The notes beneath the pieces were generated by a model. The model was not told where the DNA came from and did not search any database. It was given only the letters and a program-made list of their open reading frames with translations. A program made the position numbers and the translations under genes. From JAZKAR01 sp040389065 (GTDB lineage: Bacteria; Pseudomonadota; Gammaproteobacteria; Burkholderiales; Casimicrobiaceae): DNA of 64,000 bases. Positions within the stretch are counted from its first letter, which is position 1, and every line of letters begins with the position of its first letter. The stretch spans positions 1-64,000 of the forward strand of contig JAZKAR010000020.1 in the NCBI GenBank assembly GCA_040389065.1. The letters run 5' to 3'. This document shows positions 52,859 to 63,464 of the stretch, one piece after another.

Positions 52859-55800
52859 ATGCAAGAAAAAATAAAAATTCCATGTTGGTATTATTTCTAT
52901 TTCCTGCTATCAGCATGTGTTGCAGTATTAGTAGGAATAAGCCTTTATTTTAGCTATCAAGTAATGAGTAACTATGAAAATCTCATTACTCAAACGCAAA
53001 CCCTAGCGGAGGGGCAAAGTAAACTTGTGCATTTAAATCGTTTGGCTGCATTAATGAACGCACCAGGAAATGCTGTTTTTGCTACGCATGATCCTGATCA
53101 TCAAAAACTAATATTTACAGGCTATAAAGAAAATTTTTGGAAATATTTTGATACAGTAAATGAGCATTTTAAAAATAATAATGCAGAAAAAAAATATGAT
53201 GGTCTTCATGCTAGGTTATTAAACGCGAATAAATATGCAACTTTTCTAAATAGTGAAGCAGTTCAAATTTTTAATGTTTTTAAAAAGCATCCTGATGTGG
53301 CTGATAAGCATATAGCTGCTATGGATAGCTACCATTCAAAATTTGCGAATGAAATTTATAGTGCTATCGATATTATTGCTGATGGATCAAGAAAAAACTT
53401 AAATGCTCAAATTACGCATTCAAGAGAAGTGTTACGTGTTGAGATTGCAATCACGTGTTTAATTCTAATTATGTTGCTGGTATTAGCTATTTATAGTTAT
53501 AAGATTTTGCATCAAATTCGGCAAGATATGTTAATGCAGTTAATGCGAACAAGGTATCTTAATGCGGTGGTTAGTACCGTAGTAGATGGCATTATTATAT
53601 TTGGAAAAAATGGTGTAATCGAGAGCTTTAATTCTTCTGCGGAGCGACTATTCGGTTATTTATCAGATGAAGTGATTGGTCATAATATTGCCCTACTGGT
53701 ACCAGATTTATTTCAATCTATTGATAGTTTTTATCTAGAGTTAGGGAGTGATAAAGAAAAAAGAGTAATGGAATTTAGGCCTGAGATACAAGCAAAACAT
53801 AAAAATAACAGTTTGTTTTTGATAGAGCTGGGGATTAGCATTTTTGAAGTCGAAGGAACCAAAACATTTGTATGTTCTGTTCGCGATATTACAGAAAGAA
53901 AGCAACTGATAGCGAATCTTAGTAGCCAAATGGCAGCTATTAATAAAGTTCAAGCTGTGATTGATTTTGATCTGAATGGAACAATTATTACTGCTAACGA
54001 TAATTTTCTTAGAATAATGGACTACACCTTAGAGGAGATTCAAGGTAAACATCACCGGATGTTAATTGACCAATCCTCTATAGACAATAAAAGCTATGAA
54101 ATGTTCTGGGAAAAGCTTCGGCAAGGAGAGTATTGGGCAGATGAATATAGGTGTATTGGAAACAACGGTAAAGAAGTTTGGATTCAAGGAAGCTATAATC
54201 CAATTGTTGATGAGCATGGTATTCCATACAAGATTACTCAGTTTGCTACAGATATTACTAAGCGAAAAAAAGATGCAGAGCAAATACATCAATGTAGCCT
54301 TGAGATGGGACATAAGTCACGTGAACTGGCAGCAGCAAAGGAAGAAGCGGAGCAAGCTTCACGATTAAAATCAGAATTTCTTGCAAATATGAGTCATGAA
54401 ATTCGCACGCCGATGAATGGTGTGATCGGTATGACAAATCTTTTATTAGGAACTGACCTTGATTTTAAGCAACGCCGCTATGCAGAGACAGTTATTAATT
54501 CAGCAGATGCCTTATTACAAATTATTAACGATATTTTAGATTTTTCTAAAATTGAAGCAGGAAAAATTGATCTTGAATCAACTTCATTTGATTTTCAATT
54601 GTTATGTGAAGAAGTTTGTGAATTAATGGCCTTAAGGGCAGGCGAAAAAGGTGTTGAGCTATTATTACGATATCCGCATGGTACACCTCATATTTTTATA
54701 GGTGATCCTGGGCGAGTAAGGCAAATTCTTCTAAATTTGATCAGTAATGCAATTAAATTTACGAGTTCAGGTCACATTATACTGTCATTACATTCAGAAG
54801 CCATCAATAGCACTGAGCGGAAGTTTCATATTGAAGTTGAAGATACTGGAATGGGGATTCATGCCAGTAAAATTGATCTCATTTTTAATAAATTTAGCCA
54901 AGCTGATCAATCAACCGCACGTAAATTTGGCGGCACTGGCCTGGGGCTTTCAATATGTAAAGAATTTGCATATTTAATGCGCGGTAACATAGGCGTAAGA
55001 AGCACATATGGCGTGGGTTCAACGTTTTGGTTTGAGATTATTCTTGCAGTTGATCAAACTGAATCAAGCGATTTGGCAATGCCTAAAGAGACGGTTTTAA
55101 AGGGATTACGAGTGCTATTGGTAGATGATAGCGAAGTGGCCCGCAGTGTGGTACGAGAGCAGCTTATTCCCTGTGGGGTAGAAATTGTTGAGGCGAGTGA
55201 TGGTAAGGCTGCGCTTGAAATACTGTCTGAAGATCAACGATTCGATATTGCTATTCTTGATTTCATCATGCCAATTGTAGGAGGAACTGAGTTAGCACAA
55301 AAGATGAAAAGCGATAACAAAACGAGTGGTATTGCATTACTGATGACGACTTCTATGCCTAGCCGAGGTGATAAAGAGCGCTTAGAAAAAATTGGTTTTG
55401 CAGGTTATTTAAGTAAACCTATTGCAGAATATATATTACGTGATGCGCTTTCAGTCATTATCGAAGCGTACCGATCTGGTAAAAAAATTCCAATGGTAAC
55501 GCGGCATACTATTAAAGAAATAAAAGCGAGTATTCAGCAAAAAGCAAATATAACATTAAAATTTTCATCTGTAGATATATTACTAGTAGAAGATAATCCT
55601 ATTAATAGAATGGTTGCTACCACTATGTTGAAAAAATATGGCTGTAACGTTATATGTGCTAGTGATGGAGAAGATGCAGTTAAGCAATATAAGCCAAATA
55701 TTGATTTAATTTTAATGGATTGCCAGATGCCTATAATGGATGGCTACGAAGCTACTTATATCATTCGCAAGCAAGAGAAAGAGCAGAGTCAAGCAACCCT

Positions 55801-55960
55801 TCGTGTACCTATCATTGCATTTACTGCACATGCTATGAAAGGCGAAAGTGATAAATGCTTTGCGAGTGGTATGGATGATTATATTACGAAGCCTGTGCGG
55901 CAAAGCGATTTAGAAAGAATTTTGATTACATGGCTACCAGATAATAAAAGAATATTATAA
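52859..55960 (+). CDS. Hybrid sensor histidine kinase with two PAS and two receiver domains
   Basis: A membrane sensor kinase of 1033 residues. TM1 (about 12-34), a helical periplasmic sensor (about 35-192), TM2 (about 195-216), PAS1 (about 228-345; DGIIIFGKNGVIESFN), PAS2 with PAC (about 358-470; DLNGTIITANDNFL and FATDITKRK), HisKA with His513 (MSHEIRTPMNG), HATPase (RQILLNLISNAIKFT, DTGMGI, GGTGLGLSIC), receiver 1 with Asp801 (AILDFIMP) and receiver 2 with Asp954 (LILMDCQMPIMDGYEA). No HPt domain is present, so a separate phosphotransfer protein is expected. The ligand is unknown; PAS2 resembles the aerotaxis/redox class. It is monocistronic with its own terminator. Confidence 0.94.
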   Translation: MQEKIKIPCWYYFYFLLSACVAVLVGISLYFSYQVMSNYENLITQTQTLAEGQSKLVHLNRLAALMNAPGNAVFATHDPDHQKLIFTGYKENFWKYFDTVNEHFKNNNAEKKYDGLHARLLNANKYATFLNSEAVQIFNVFKKHPDVADKHIAAMDSYHSKFANEIYSAIDIIADGSRKNLNAQITHSREVLRVEIAITCLILIMLLVLAIYSYKILHQIRQDMLMQLMRTRYLNAVVSTVVDGIIIFGKNGVIESFNSSAERLFGYLSDEVIGHNIALLVPDLFQSIDSFYLELGSDKEKRVMEFRPEIQAKHKNNSLFLIELGISIFEVEGTKTFVCSVRDITERKQLIANLSSQMAAINKVQAVIDFDLNGTIITANDNFLRIMDYTLEEIQGKHHRMLIDQSSIDNKSYEMFWEKLRQGEYWADEYRCIGNNGKEVWIQGSYNPIVDEHGIPYKITQFATDITKRKKDAEQIHQCSLEMGHKSRELAAAKEEAEQASRLKSEFLANMSHEIRTPMNGVIGMTNLLLGTDLDFKQRRYAETVINSADALLQIINDILDFSKIEAGKIDLESTSFDFQLLCEEVCELMALRAGEKGVELLLRYPHGTPHIFIGDPGRVRQILLNLISNAIKFTSSGHIILSLHSEAINSTERKFHIEVEDTGMGIHASKIDLIFNKFSQADQSTARKFGGTGLGLSICKEFAYLMRGNIGVRSTYGVGSTFWFEIILAVDQTESSDLAMPKETVLKGLRVLLVDDSEVARSVVREQLIPCGVEIVEASDGKAALEILSEDQRFDIAILDFIMPIVGGTELAQKMKSDNKTSGIALLMTTSMPSRGDKERLEKIGFAGYLSKPIAEYILRDALSVIIEAYRSGKKIPMVTRHTIKEIKASIQQKANITLKFSSVDILLVEDNPINRMVATTMLKKYGCNVICASDGEDAVKQYKPNIDLILMDCQMPIMDGYEATYIIRKQEKEQSQATLRVPIIAFTAHAMKGESDKCFASGMDDYITKPVRQSDLERILITWLPDNKRIL

Positions 55961-56018
55961 GTTGTGAGCAATTGTATATGGCGTATTGCTGCAACAATAG
56001 ATGTTTAGTTTATTTTTT

Positions 56019-56053
56019 AACACGTATTTAATAATTTAAATACGTGTTTTTTT
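56019..56053 (+). terminator. Rho-independent terminator after the kinase gene
   Basis: AACACGTATTTA (56019-56030) pairs exactly with TAAATACGTGTT (56037-56048) around six bases and is followed by a run of T to 56053. Confidence 0.88.
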
Positions 56054-56078
56054 GTATACCTTTTTTGCGTACAAATAA

Positions 56079-56750
56079 CTAAAGTTTTTCATTCACGATG
56101 GAAGTTCCTGCGGGTGGCGTAAATGAAAAAAGTGAAGATGAAAGCGAAGCAGGGGCTGGAGTTTCAACCTGAGTAAGTTTAAAAGCAATATGCTGCCCGA
56201 ATCCATCTAAGATCACGATATCGCGCAAAACGGGTTGGGTTTTGTCGAGCGTCCAGTTAAGTGTAATATTTTTAAAGCCTTCCTGATCTGCGTTAAAGGG
56301 CGTTACCTTTAAGCTGTATCCCTCAGGTTGTGTGTTTTGTTCAGATTTAAAATGTGTTTTAAGATTTTTAGCGTCTGATGTTAGTAATTGCGCTAAAGCA
56401 TTCCCTAGCGAACCTTGTACGGGTTTGGTGACAATTTGTTTAAGCTGGGGGTCATACCAACTAATTTTTTTACCATTGCTAACGGTAAGCTGTTGGTTGG
56501 GTTGGTCATAGCGCCAGCGAAATTTTCCTGGGCGCTGAATCCATAATTCACCCTTGGCGGCAGATCCTACTGCTTCACCGCTTTTATCTAGGGTGCGTTG
56601 CTCAAACTGAGCGTGAAGGGCAGTGGTAGTTTGTAACCAGTTCCATCCATCAAATGCAGCGTTAGCTGCTGATGAAACAGATGAGATGCTCACAATAAAG
56701 GCGCTTATAACAAAAGCGCGTAATGCGTGTGTAGGGGTGCTTAAAAACAT
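56079..56750 (-). CDS. lolA: Outer-membrane lipoprotein carrier protein LolA
   Basis: A periplasmic chaperone that carries lipoproteins from LolCDE to the outer membrane. The 223 residues have a signal peptide (about 1-32, ending AANAA), then the LolA fold with LHAQFEQRTLD, GELWIQRPGKFRWRYDQP (conserved Arg and Trp), ISWYDPQLKQIV, PVQGSLGNALAQLL and a closing FSFTPPAGT. Its ATG directly follows the ftsK stop codon, so translation is coupled. ftsK-lolA is a standard proteobacterial order. Confidence 0.96.
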   Translation of the reverse strand: MFLSTPTHALRAFVISAFIVSISSVSSAANAAFDGWNWLQTTTALHAQFEQRTLDKSGEAVGSAAKGELWIQRPGKFRWRYDQPNQQLTVSNGKKISWYDPQLKQIVTKPVQGSLGNALAQLLTSDAKNLKTHFKSEQNTQPEGYSLKVTPFNADQEGFKNITLNWTLDKTQPVLRDIVILDGFGQHIAFKLTQVETPAPASLSSSLFSFTPPAGTSIVNEKL

Positions 56751-59700
56751 TTAGTGGTCTCCTGAATGATTTGATGGCGCTAAGACTTCTCGATTGCCAT
56801 TGGCTTGCATTGAAGAGACTAATCCGGCGGCTTCCATTTGCTCAATTAAACGTGCAGCGCGGTTGTATCCAATTCTAAGTTGCCGTTGTACTAATGAAAT
56901 CGATGCTCGGCGGCTTTTAATCACAATAGCAACCGCTTCATCATAAAGAGGGTCTTCTTCAGAGCCTTCAGTGGTAGTGCCTTCAAGCATTGCACTTTCT
57001 TCTGGCTCTAAAATGCCTTCTACATAATTGGGCGCGCCTTGTGACTTCCAAAACTGTACAACGCGGTGAACCTCATGATCGGCTACAAAGGCACCATGCA
57101 TTCGATGTGTAAAGCCTGTTCCAGGAGGTAAATACAGCATATCCCCCTGCCCTAAAAGAGCTTCAGCACCCATTTGATCTAAAATTGTGCGAGAGTCAAT
57201 TTTGCTAGAGACTTGAAAGGCCACTCTTGAAGGTACATTGGCTTTAATCAAGCCAGTAATCACGTCAACAGAAGGGCGCTGAGTGGCTAAAATCAGGTGA
57301 ATGCCAGCGGCACGTGCTTTTTGAGCTAACCGTGCGATGAGTTCCTCAATTTTTTTACCTGCTACCATCATTAAGTCTGCTAACTCATCAATGATGACAA
57401 CAATCATCGGCATAGGGTCAAGAGGTTCTGGTGAGTCAGGTGTAATTGTAGCGGGGTTGGTAATAGGCTTACCGGCCTTAATGGCTTCATGAATTTTCTG
57501 ATTGTAGCCTGCTAAATTACGAACGCCTAGCAATGACATTAATCGATAACGGCGATCCATTTCGCCTACGCACCAATTAAGGGCATGTGCAGCGAGTTTC
57601 ATATCTGTTACTACAGGTGCCAGTAAATGCGGAATACCTTCATAGACAGAAAGCTCCAGCATTTTAGGGTCAATCATAATTAAACGTACTTCTTCAGGGG
57701 TGGCATGAAATAAAAGCGAAAGAATCATTGCATTTATCGCAACCGATTTCCCTGAGCCGGTGGTTCCTGCAACGAGCGCATGAGGCATTTTGGCAAGATC
57801 TGCCACTTGAGGATGCCCCGCAATATCTTGACCCATCGCTAAGGTAATTTTGCTTTCAGCATTTTTATAAACTGGGGCTTCTAAAATACTTAAGAGACGC
57901 ACAATTTGGCGCTGAGGGTTGGGTATTTCTAAACCCATTGTGTTACGCCCAGGAATAGTTTCAACTACCCGAATACTGACTACTGAGAGTGCGCGTGCTA
58001 AATCTTTTACAAGATTAACAATCTGGCTACCTTTCACTCCACTCGCAGGCTCGATCTCAAAGCGAGTGATCACCGGCCCTGGGTGCCAGTCGACCACATT
58101 CACATTTACCCCAAACTCTTTTAATTTACTTTCAATCAACTCAGCCATCGATTTAAGTTTTTCAGGTGATTCGCCTTGCATAGGAGGAGGGCAAGGGTCA
58201 AGCAATTCTAACGAAGGTAGTGAAGGCTTTTTAGGAAAGGATGTTGTAGATGCTTGTGGCTGCGTTGCCTGGTGTGGAACTGAGGAGGAAAGCGTAGTCG
58301 TATGCATCAACGAATATGTATCAAACGGTTCTGCTTTGTCAGTTGCAGTAGAAGGTTCAGCAGTGGTTGCAGAAGACGTATTAGCGGGTGCTATTGCATG
58401 ATCATCGCTGCTTACATCACTTAAATCTTTAGTCACTGGTATAGAGGCTGCTTCAGATACGGGTGCAGAAGCTACTTCAGATAGTGAAACAGGAGTCTCA
58501 GGAGTCTCATTATGTTGAGTTTTATCTAGGGATAAATCAGGTTTATCGAGCGAAATAGCCAGAGAGGGAGATGTATTGTTTTCACTAGCGGTGCTGGCAA
58601 CTTCTTGTTCTATAAAGGATGCGGAAGGTGCATCGCTATTTGGTTCTGAGGAGGCAAAGACGGTTATTGAATCTGGAGCAGCAATTACACTAGGCGTAGT
58701 GGCTGATTCAGGGGTAGCGACTTCATCGGGAGTAGCGGCTGTGTCAGTTGTAATAGCGGGTGCCTGAGGAGACGAGGGAGCAACTTCTAAGGGAGCAACT
58801 AAAGGAGCAACAGCTGCTTCTATCGTTTTTTCGATGTTAACTTTTTCTTCATGAGCTACAAGCGTATGCTCTTGCGTTGTATTGATAGGCGTTTCTGATT
58901 CAATATGCGTAGCAGTAGGAAAACTGCCTAAGGTAGGTTCTTGACGATAATGTGATTGAGGAACCGTAGAAACTGGCAAATTGAACGAAAAGGTAAAAGG
59001 ATTTTTCCATTTTCCTAAAAATGAGCCTAGGCGATCTTGAAAGGGTTCTAAGGCCACGGCGTCTTCAAAGCGATCTTGCCAGGTAGGGTCAGCCGCTGGT
59101 GTTTCAGGAGTGCCAGCCGTTTGCGCTGCGACGCCCTCTGTTGAGGGGGCATCAGTAGAAGAGGAGTTACTGCTAGCTGAAGTAGGAGCTGTTGGGGCAG
59201 CAGCAGAAAGCCCTGATTCGCCACCCCCCGAAAAGAATTTAGGCAATCGAGCTAAAAGTTTTTCATGAGGCGTTAGCGGCTGTTTGTTTTTGCGTTCTTG
59301 TGCTCTTGCTTCAGCGCGAACAGCAATATATGTTCTGCTATGTGTAAATAGGTGTAATGCCCAGCGCTCGCAGAAAATGCCAACTGTTTCAATTAAATGC
59401 AGCCAAGAGAGCCGCGTAATCATTGACCATCCTGTTGCGCATAAAAATATTAAAAGAAGCGTAATACCATACGTTCCCAGCACCTTTTGGCCCGCTGAAC
59501 CAATAATACTACCTAACATACCGCCCGCACCTTGGGGAGGAAGTTCTGAAAAGCGAAATTGATATAAAGACTCAAGACCGCAGCTTCCAATAATTAATAA
59601 TATAAAACCGCCAATCCAGCGGTACAACGTTGTAATGGGCACCGATTCTCCTCTGCGCCGAAAATAATAGTGTCCTACCAAAAATACCCAACCCGCAACT

Positions 59701-59957
59701 ACCCACCACATGAGTGAATATCCAAACATTGAAAAACCAATATCTGAAAGCATGGCGCCTAACGCACCTCCTACGTTATGAACCTGGCCTTCACTTTCAG
59801 CGCCTACTTGCGACCAAGCGGGGTCATGAGGGTGATATGTTACCAAAACAAGTGTAATGTAAAGTTGTACGATTAAACCTAGCAGTAACGATAGCTCCCG
59901 GCCACACCAGCCTAAAAGGGAACTATTATTTGTAGAAGGAGTAGGTCTATTCGCCAT
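56751..59957 (-). CDS. ftsK: DNA translocase FtsK
   Basis: A septal DNA pump that segregates chromosome termini and activates XerCD at dif. The 1068 residues have four TM helices in the first 190, a long linker (about 215-590) dominated by Ala, Ser, Thr and Pro, the RecA-like motor with Walker [16 protein letters not shown] near residue 729 and Walker [31 protein letters not shown], and the C-terminal gamma winged helix ([24 protein letters not shown]) that reads KOPS. The gene is complete. The linker explains the long spurious frames on the opposite strand. Confidence 0.97.
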   Translation of the reverse strand: MANRPTPSTNNSSLLGWCGRELSLLLGLIVQLYITLVLVTYHPHDPAWSQVGAESEGQVHNVGGALGAMLSDIGFSMFGYSLMWWVVAGWVFLVGHYYFRRRGESVPITTLYRWIGGFILLIIGSCGLESLYQFRFSELPPQGAGGMLGSIIGSAGQKVLGTYGITLLLIFLCATGWSMITRLSWLHLIETVGIFCERWALHLFTHSRTYIAVRAEARAQERKNKQPLTPHEKLLARLPKFFSGGGESGLSAAAPTAPTSASSNSSSTDAPSTEGVAAQTAGTPETPAADPTWQDRFEDAVALEPFQDRLGSFLGKWKNPFTFSFNLPVSTVPQSHYRQEPTLGSFPTATHIESETPINTTQEHTLVAHEEKVNIEKTIEAAVAPLVAPLEVAPSSPQAPAITTDTAATPDEVATPESATTPSVIAAPDSITVFASSEPNSDAPSASFIEQEVASTASENNTSPSLAISLDKPDLSLDKTQHNETPETPVSLSEVASAPVSEAASIPVTKDLSDVSSDDHAIAPANTSSATTAEPSTATDKAEPFDTYSLMHTTTLSSSVPHQATQPQASTTSFPKKPSLPSLELLDPCPPPMQGESPEKLKSMAELIESKLKEFGVNVNVVDWHPGPVITRFEIEPASGVKGSQIVNLVKDLARALSVVSIRVVETIPGRNTMGLEIPNPQRQIVRLLSILEAPVYKNAESKITLAMGQDIAGHPQVADLAKMPHALVAGTTGSGKSVAINAMILSLLFHATPEEVRLIMIDPKMLELSVYEGIPHLLAPVVTDMKLAAHALNWCVGEMDRRYRLMSLLGVRNLAGYNQKIHEAIKAGKPITNPATITPDSPEPLDPMPMIVVIIDELADLMMVAGKKIEELIARLAQKARAAGIHLILATQRPSVDVITGLIKANVPSRVAFQVSSKIDSRTILDQMGAEALLGQGDMLYLPPGTGFTHRMHGAFVADHEVHRVVQFWKSQGAPNYVEGILEPEESAMLEGTTTEGSEEDPLYDEAVAIVIKSRRASISLVQRQLRIGYNRAARLIEQMEAAGLVSSMQANGNREVLAPSNHSGDH

Positions 59958-60676
59958 GAAGGGAATCCTTAATAATACTGTTTACTCTGCCATATTTAAT
60001 TTAAAACGTTAACGTCCATTTGCTATATATAAAAATTCATTAGTTTCAATCTTTCAACATTAGGTTCAAAAATTAAGTTAAAAATATTTAAAAAATATGA
60101 GTAACTTGTCTTAACAAGTTGAAAGAATAAAGGTATTTTTTAATTGATCAGCATTTCTCATCATGGCCATAGGTAGGGGGCACCCCCTATAGCTATGACG
60201 CTTTTTCGTGCCTTGTTCAATCAAAAATTCCTTTTTTCCACTTTTTAACATTGTTGAGATAAGGTACTAGGGTTAGTGTTTATTTAGCTAGTCATACTGA
60301 GGTATGATGAATATCTTAGCATTTACTCTGCATTGCTCTAACAGCATGATGATATCTTGCTGTACTTTTACTATGTACTATCTTCAACCTAGAACGGTTT
60401 TTCGTGAATTCTGTGCAGATAATACATCTGCTAGTCATTTTCAGAAACGTGAAAGAAATAACTTAACACTTTTACGTGTTATCTAGCGAATTCTGTAGTG
60501 TGAAAAAGGTGGCTTGAAGCACTAGACTTCTCTTCTCATCCCTTGAATCAGAGCGGGCTGTGTGCGAATAGAGCGTATTGTACGATGTGAGAGGGTAAGA
60601 GTGTCTATAACTAGCGCTTTCGCGTTACAATGGTATATCTCCAAAAAGCTTACTAAGGCGGGAATAGGTATCTCCT
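59958..60676. other. 719-base gap between ftsK and ubiE
   Basis: The longest non-coding stretch in the window. It holds a short stem (AACTTGT/ACAAGTT, 60103-60120) and a strong GC hairpin at 60168-60197 followed by ACGCTTTTT. Short frames here lack ribosome sites and family sequence. A small RNA is possible. The ubiE promoter must lie near its right end; TATAAC at 60606 and TACAAT at 60626 are candidate -10 boxes without good -35 partners. Confidence 0.5.
60168..60206 (+). terminator. Orphan terminator-like GC hairpin
   Basis: CATAG and TAGGGGG pair with CCCCCTA and CTATG, and a TTTTT run follows at 60202-60206. No plus-strand gene lies upstream, so it may end an unannotated short transcript. 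Confidence 0.45.
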
Positions 60677-61420
60677 ATGGATAATTTAACGCAAACGCAT
60701 TTTGGTTTTCAAACGGTGTCACCTCAAGAAAAACGCCAAAAGGTTAATGAAGTATTTGATTCTGTTGCTTCGCGCTACGACCGCATGAATGATTTGATGT
60801 CATTTGGTTTGCACCGGGTTTGGAAGCGTCTTGCGGTTTGCATTGCACGTATTCGCCCTGAGCATCGAGTCCTTGATCTGGCAGGGGGTACTGGCGATCT
60901 CGCACGCTTAATTTTGCCTCGACTCAAGTCTCCAGATCAACTGGTTTTAGCAGATTTAAACAGCAGTATGTTAACAGTAGGTAGAAACCGCTTATTAGAT
61001 TCTGGCTATGTTGTTTCTGCTGTGCAATGTAATGCAGAGCACTTACCTTTTGCTTCACGTTCATTTGATCGCGTGACTATTTCGTTTGGCTTAAGAAATG
61101 TGGTGCATAAAGAGCAGGCGCTTTCTGAGCTGGCTCGTGTACTAAGGCCTGGTGGTGAAGCCTATATTCTTGAGTTTTCACCGACCCCACATCCACTCAT
61201 CCAAAAAACCTATGATTGGTACAGTTTTAATATTTTACCAAAAATGGGGCAATGGGTTGCTGAAGATGCTTCCAGTTATCAATATTTAGCTGAATCTATT
61301 CGGATGCATCCTAAACCCGATGAGCTAGGTTCAATGATGGGGCGCGCAGGGTTTGATCGCGTAGAGTGGTTTTCATTGGCGGCAGGTATAGTAGTGCTGC
61401 ACCGTGGTATTGTGTATTAA
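60677..61420 (+). CDS. ubiE: Ubiquinone/menaquinone C-methyltransferase UbiE
   Basis: A SAM-dependent methyltransferase of the ubiquinone pathway. The 247 residues show FGFQTVSPQEKRQKV, VFDSVASRYDRMNDLMSFGLHRVWKR, the SAM loop VLDLAGGTGDLA, the FDRVTISFGLRNV motif and the C-terminal HPKPDELGSMMGRAGF with GIVVLHRGI. All are typical. It leads ubiE, a Tim44-like gene, ubiJ and ubiB on one strand, the usual betaproteobacterial order. Confidence 0.97.
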   Translation: MDNLTQTHFGFQTVSPQEKRQKVNEVFDSVASRYDRMNDLMSFGLHRVWKRLAVCIARIRPEHRVLDLAGGTGDLARLILPRLKSPDQLVLADLNSSMLTVGRNRLLDSGYVVSAVQCNAEHLPFASRSFDRVTISFGLRNVVHKEQALSELARVLRPGGEAYILEFSPTPHPLIQKTYDWYSFNILPKMGQWVAEDASSYQYLAESIRMHPKPDELGSMMGRAGFDRVEWFSLAAGIVVLHRGIVY

Positions 61421-61627
61421 AACCTTATAAAATAAAATAGTTATAAACCATGAATGACTCACATTTACTTCAAAGATGTTGAAGCATCGTGTTATAGTTT
61501 TGTTTAAAGCATGTGTTTTACGCTGTACGAAAGCAATTGTGCGTAATTTCTAAATATAAAAAATAATGAATTGATTTCTTATTGGATTTTTACACATGTG
61601 CATTGATTAATGTTCAGAGGAAAATAT

Positions 61628-62725
61628 ATGTATAGAAAGCGCTTGCAGTCTGTAGTGCAGCTTATGCTTGCGGCGAGTTTTTTAACTTCTTCTCTTATTG
61701 CAACGGTTGAGGCTGCCCGTCCGTGCAGTAGTTGTTATCCTGGTATTAACCGTAATCGACCACGGCCTACCTTACGTTCTGCTAACGAAGTTCAATCAGA
61801 GCGTCGTTCAGTACCAGAGGCATCTTCCGCCTCTTCTAATCGTTCAACAGCTTCGGACTCAACAATCACTAACTCTTCAACTTCTTCTACCTCCTCCATT
61901 TCTATCCAGCAGCAGCCACCAGCGGCTACGCCTCAAACTCAGATGAGCAGCGCTTATCGTCCTTCACAATATGCTGCCGCGGAGCCAGCTAAACGCTCTT
62001 GGCTGGCACCTTTGGCAGGTGTGGCAGCAGGTTTGGGTTTATCCAAATTATTTGGAGGTTCAGCTAATGCTGGTTCCAGCACGGGAATCTATTGGTTATT
62101 GTTAATCGTATTGGGTATTGCCTTGCTATGGTGGTTTTTGCGCCGTCGCCGTTCATTACAGGCCGACCAGTATGATACGCAGGCCCCTGCATATGCAGCT
62201 CAACCAGCCAATATTGATTCCAGCACATCTTTAAAGGAAGGCTGGGCGGCTGACCATGAAAGCAAAGACGCTTTTGTAAATAAGAAGCATACCGTGTCAT
62301 TTGCAAGTGACCCTTCATTTAACACAACCGCTAATCCTAAAGATAAAGTATTGCCTGATCAAAATGCTTTTTTGCATGCTGCTCGTCAGTATTTTCTTTC
62401 TTTACAAGCCGCCTTTGATAAAGGTGATCTTGAGCCTTTTCATGATTGGATGGTGCCAGAGTTGCGCGATGATTTAATTGCACAAATCAAAGAGCGTAAT
62501 CAAGCAGTGAACAAAACAGAAATATTGACGCTGAGTGCCGACGTACTAGAAGAAAAAGCAGATACAGATGCAAATTGGGTAACTGTTCGCTTTAATGGTA
62601 CAACGCGTGAGGGGTCTGATCCCACTCCTCAGGCATTTAATGAAGCATGGCATTTTAAGCAATGTCGCCGTACATCAAATGACCCGTGGAAACTAGCGGG
62701 CATTGATCCTTTGAGTGATGAGTAA
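61628..62725 (+). CDS. Tim44-like domain membrane protein
   Basis: A protein of about 365 residues. The ATG at 61628 has AGAGGA before it; the ATG at 61610 is in frame but less well placed. A signal peptide (about 1-29) ends VEA, followed by a CSSCYPG stretch, a low-complexity Ser/Thr/Gln region (about 45-115), a TM helix (STGIYWLLLIVLGIALLWWF, about 148-167), a basic RRRR patch, and a C-terminal Tim44/NTF2-like domain (about 240-366; FLHAARQYFLSLQAAFDKGD, FNEAWHFKQCRRTSN). Betaproteobacteria carry such a gene between ubiE and ubiJ. Its role is not established. Confidence 0.88.
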   Translation: MYRKRLQSVVQLMLAASFLTSSLIATVEAARPCSSCYPGINRNRPRPTLRSANEVQSERRSVPEASSASSNRSTASDSTITNSSTSSTSSISIQQQPPAATPQTQMSSAYRPSQYAAAEPAKRSWLAPLAGVAAGLGLSKLFGGSANAGSSTGIYWLLLIVLGIALLWWFLRRRRSLQADQYDTQAPAYAAQPANIDSSTSLKEGWAADHESKDAFVNKKHTVSFASDPSFNTTANPKDKVLPDQNAFLHAARQYFLSLQAAFDKGDLEPFHDWMVPELRDDLIAQIKERNQAVNKTEILTLSADVLEEKADTDANWVTVRFNGTTREGSDPTPQAFNEAWHFKQCRRTSNDPWKLAGIDPLSDE

Positions 62726-62794
62726 AGTTTGTCATTAGTGTGTTATTAAGGGCCAATGCTTCTGGTAAATAGTATCAACCTTTTTTAGGTGCGC

Positions 62795-63463
62795 ATGTTA
62801 CGTTCTCGTGCTGAAAAACTGTTAACACGTCTAAGTGGAGTGGTAAATCTTGCAGAAGGTTTAACTGCGCCTAAATCACTAAGGCTAAAGCCTTGGGGAG
62901 GCGTGTTGCTATTGAATCCTGATGGCGAATGGCAAATTTTCACACCTGGCGAATGGCCTGCTGCTAACACTACCGATGTAGTTATTTGCTGGCAACCCGA
63001 GCAATGGGCAAAGTGGATGCAAGGTGCATTAGCCGGCTGGTGGTCAGTTTCACTTAAAGATGGCATTAGTATTGAGGGCGATGTAGCTTGGGCCATGGGC
63101 TTATACCAGCGTTTGCAAATGTTACCTTGGTGGTATAACCATCAATTACAGCATGCATCTACGCCCTCACTTTTTTCTTTTATGCATAGAGTAGGGCAAA
63201 AAGCCTTCAGTGATGTAAAAACCTTATTATCTGCCAGTGCTGTATTGATTGAAGATGGTTTAAAAGAAAGCGGTTTAGGGCTTCCTCGCCCTATGATAAT
63301 AGGCTCATGGGCGAATCAGGTTATTTTGTTGCATGAAGCGGTTGAGCGATGTGAGGCTCGTTTGAATCAATTTGAAGCTCTTTCCGCCACTCCTAATTCT
63401 ATAAATATAGTAAGCAAAACAACTTCTCAATCTGGGCAACCATCTATGTCTTTAGTGCGTTGA
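62795..63463 (+). CDS. ubiJ: Ubiquinone biosynthesis accessory factor UbiJ (SCP2 domain)
   Basis: A non-catalytic lipid-binding subunit of the ubiquinone synthesis complex. About 222 residues from ATG 62795, with AGG five bases before; a GTG at 62789 is also possible. The SCP2-like domain shows LLLNPDGEWQIF, WMQGALAGWWSVSLKDGISIEGDVAWAMGL and the C-terminal helix with LLHEAVERCEARLNQFEAL, as in UbiJ proteins. It is one base from ubiB, so the two are probably cotranslated. Similarity is moderate, as usual for this family. Confidence 0.85.
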   Translation: MLRSRAEKLLTRLSGVVNLAEGLTAPKSLRLKPWGGVLLLNPDGEWQIFTPGEWPAANTTDVVICWQPEQWAKWMQGALAGWWSVSLKDGISIEGDVAWAMGLYQRLQMLPWWYNHQLQHASTPSLFSFMHRVGQKAFSDVKTLLSASAVLIEDGLKESGLGLPRPMIIGSWANQVILLHEAVERCEARLNQFEALSATPNSINIVSKTTSQSGQPSMSLVR

Positions 63464-63464
63464 T

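Noticed and set aside
57919..58767. Long plus-strand frames opposite ftsK
   Set aside because: They mirror the low-complexity Ala/Ser/Thr/Pro linker of FtsK and have no family sequence or ribosome sites.
60304..60486. 60-residue frame in the ftsK-ubiE gap
   Set aside because: No ribosome site, no hydrophobic or domain pattern, and no operon context.
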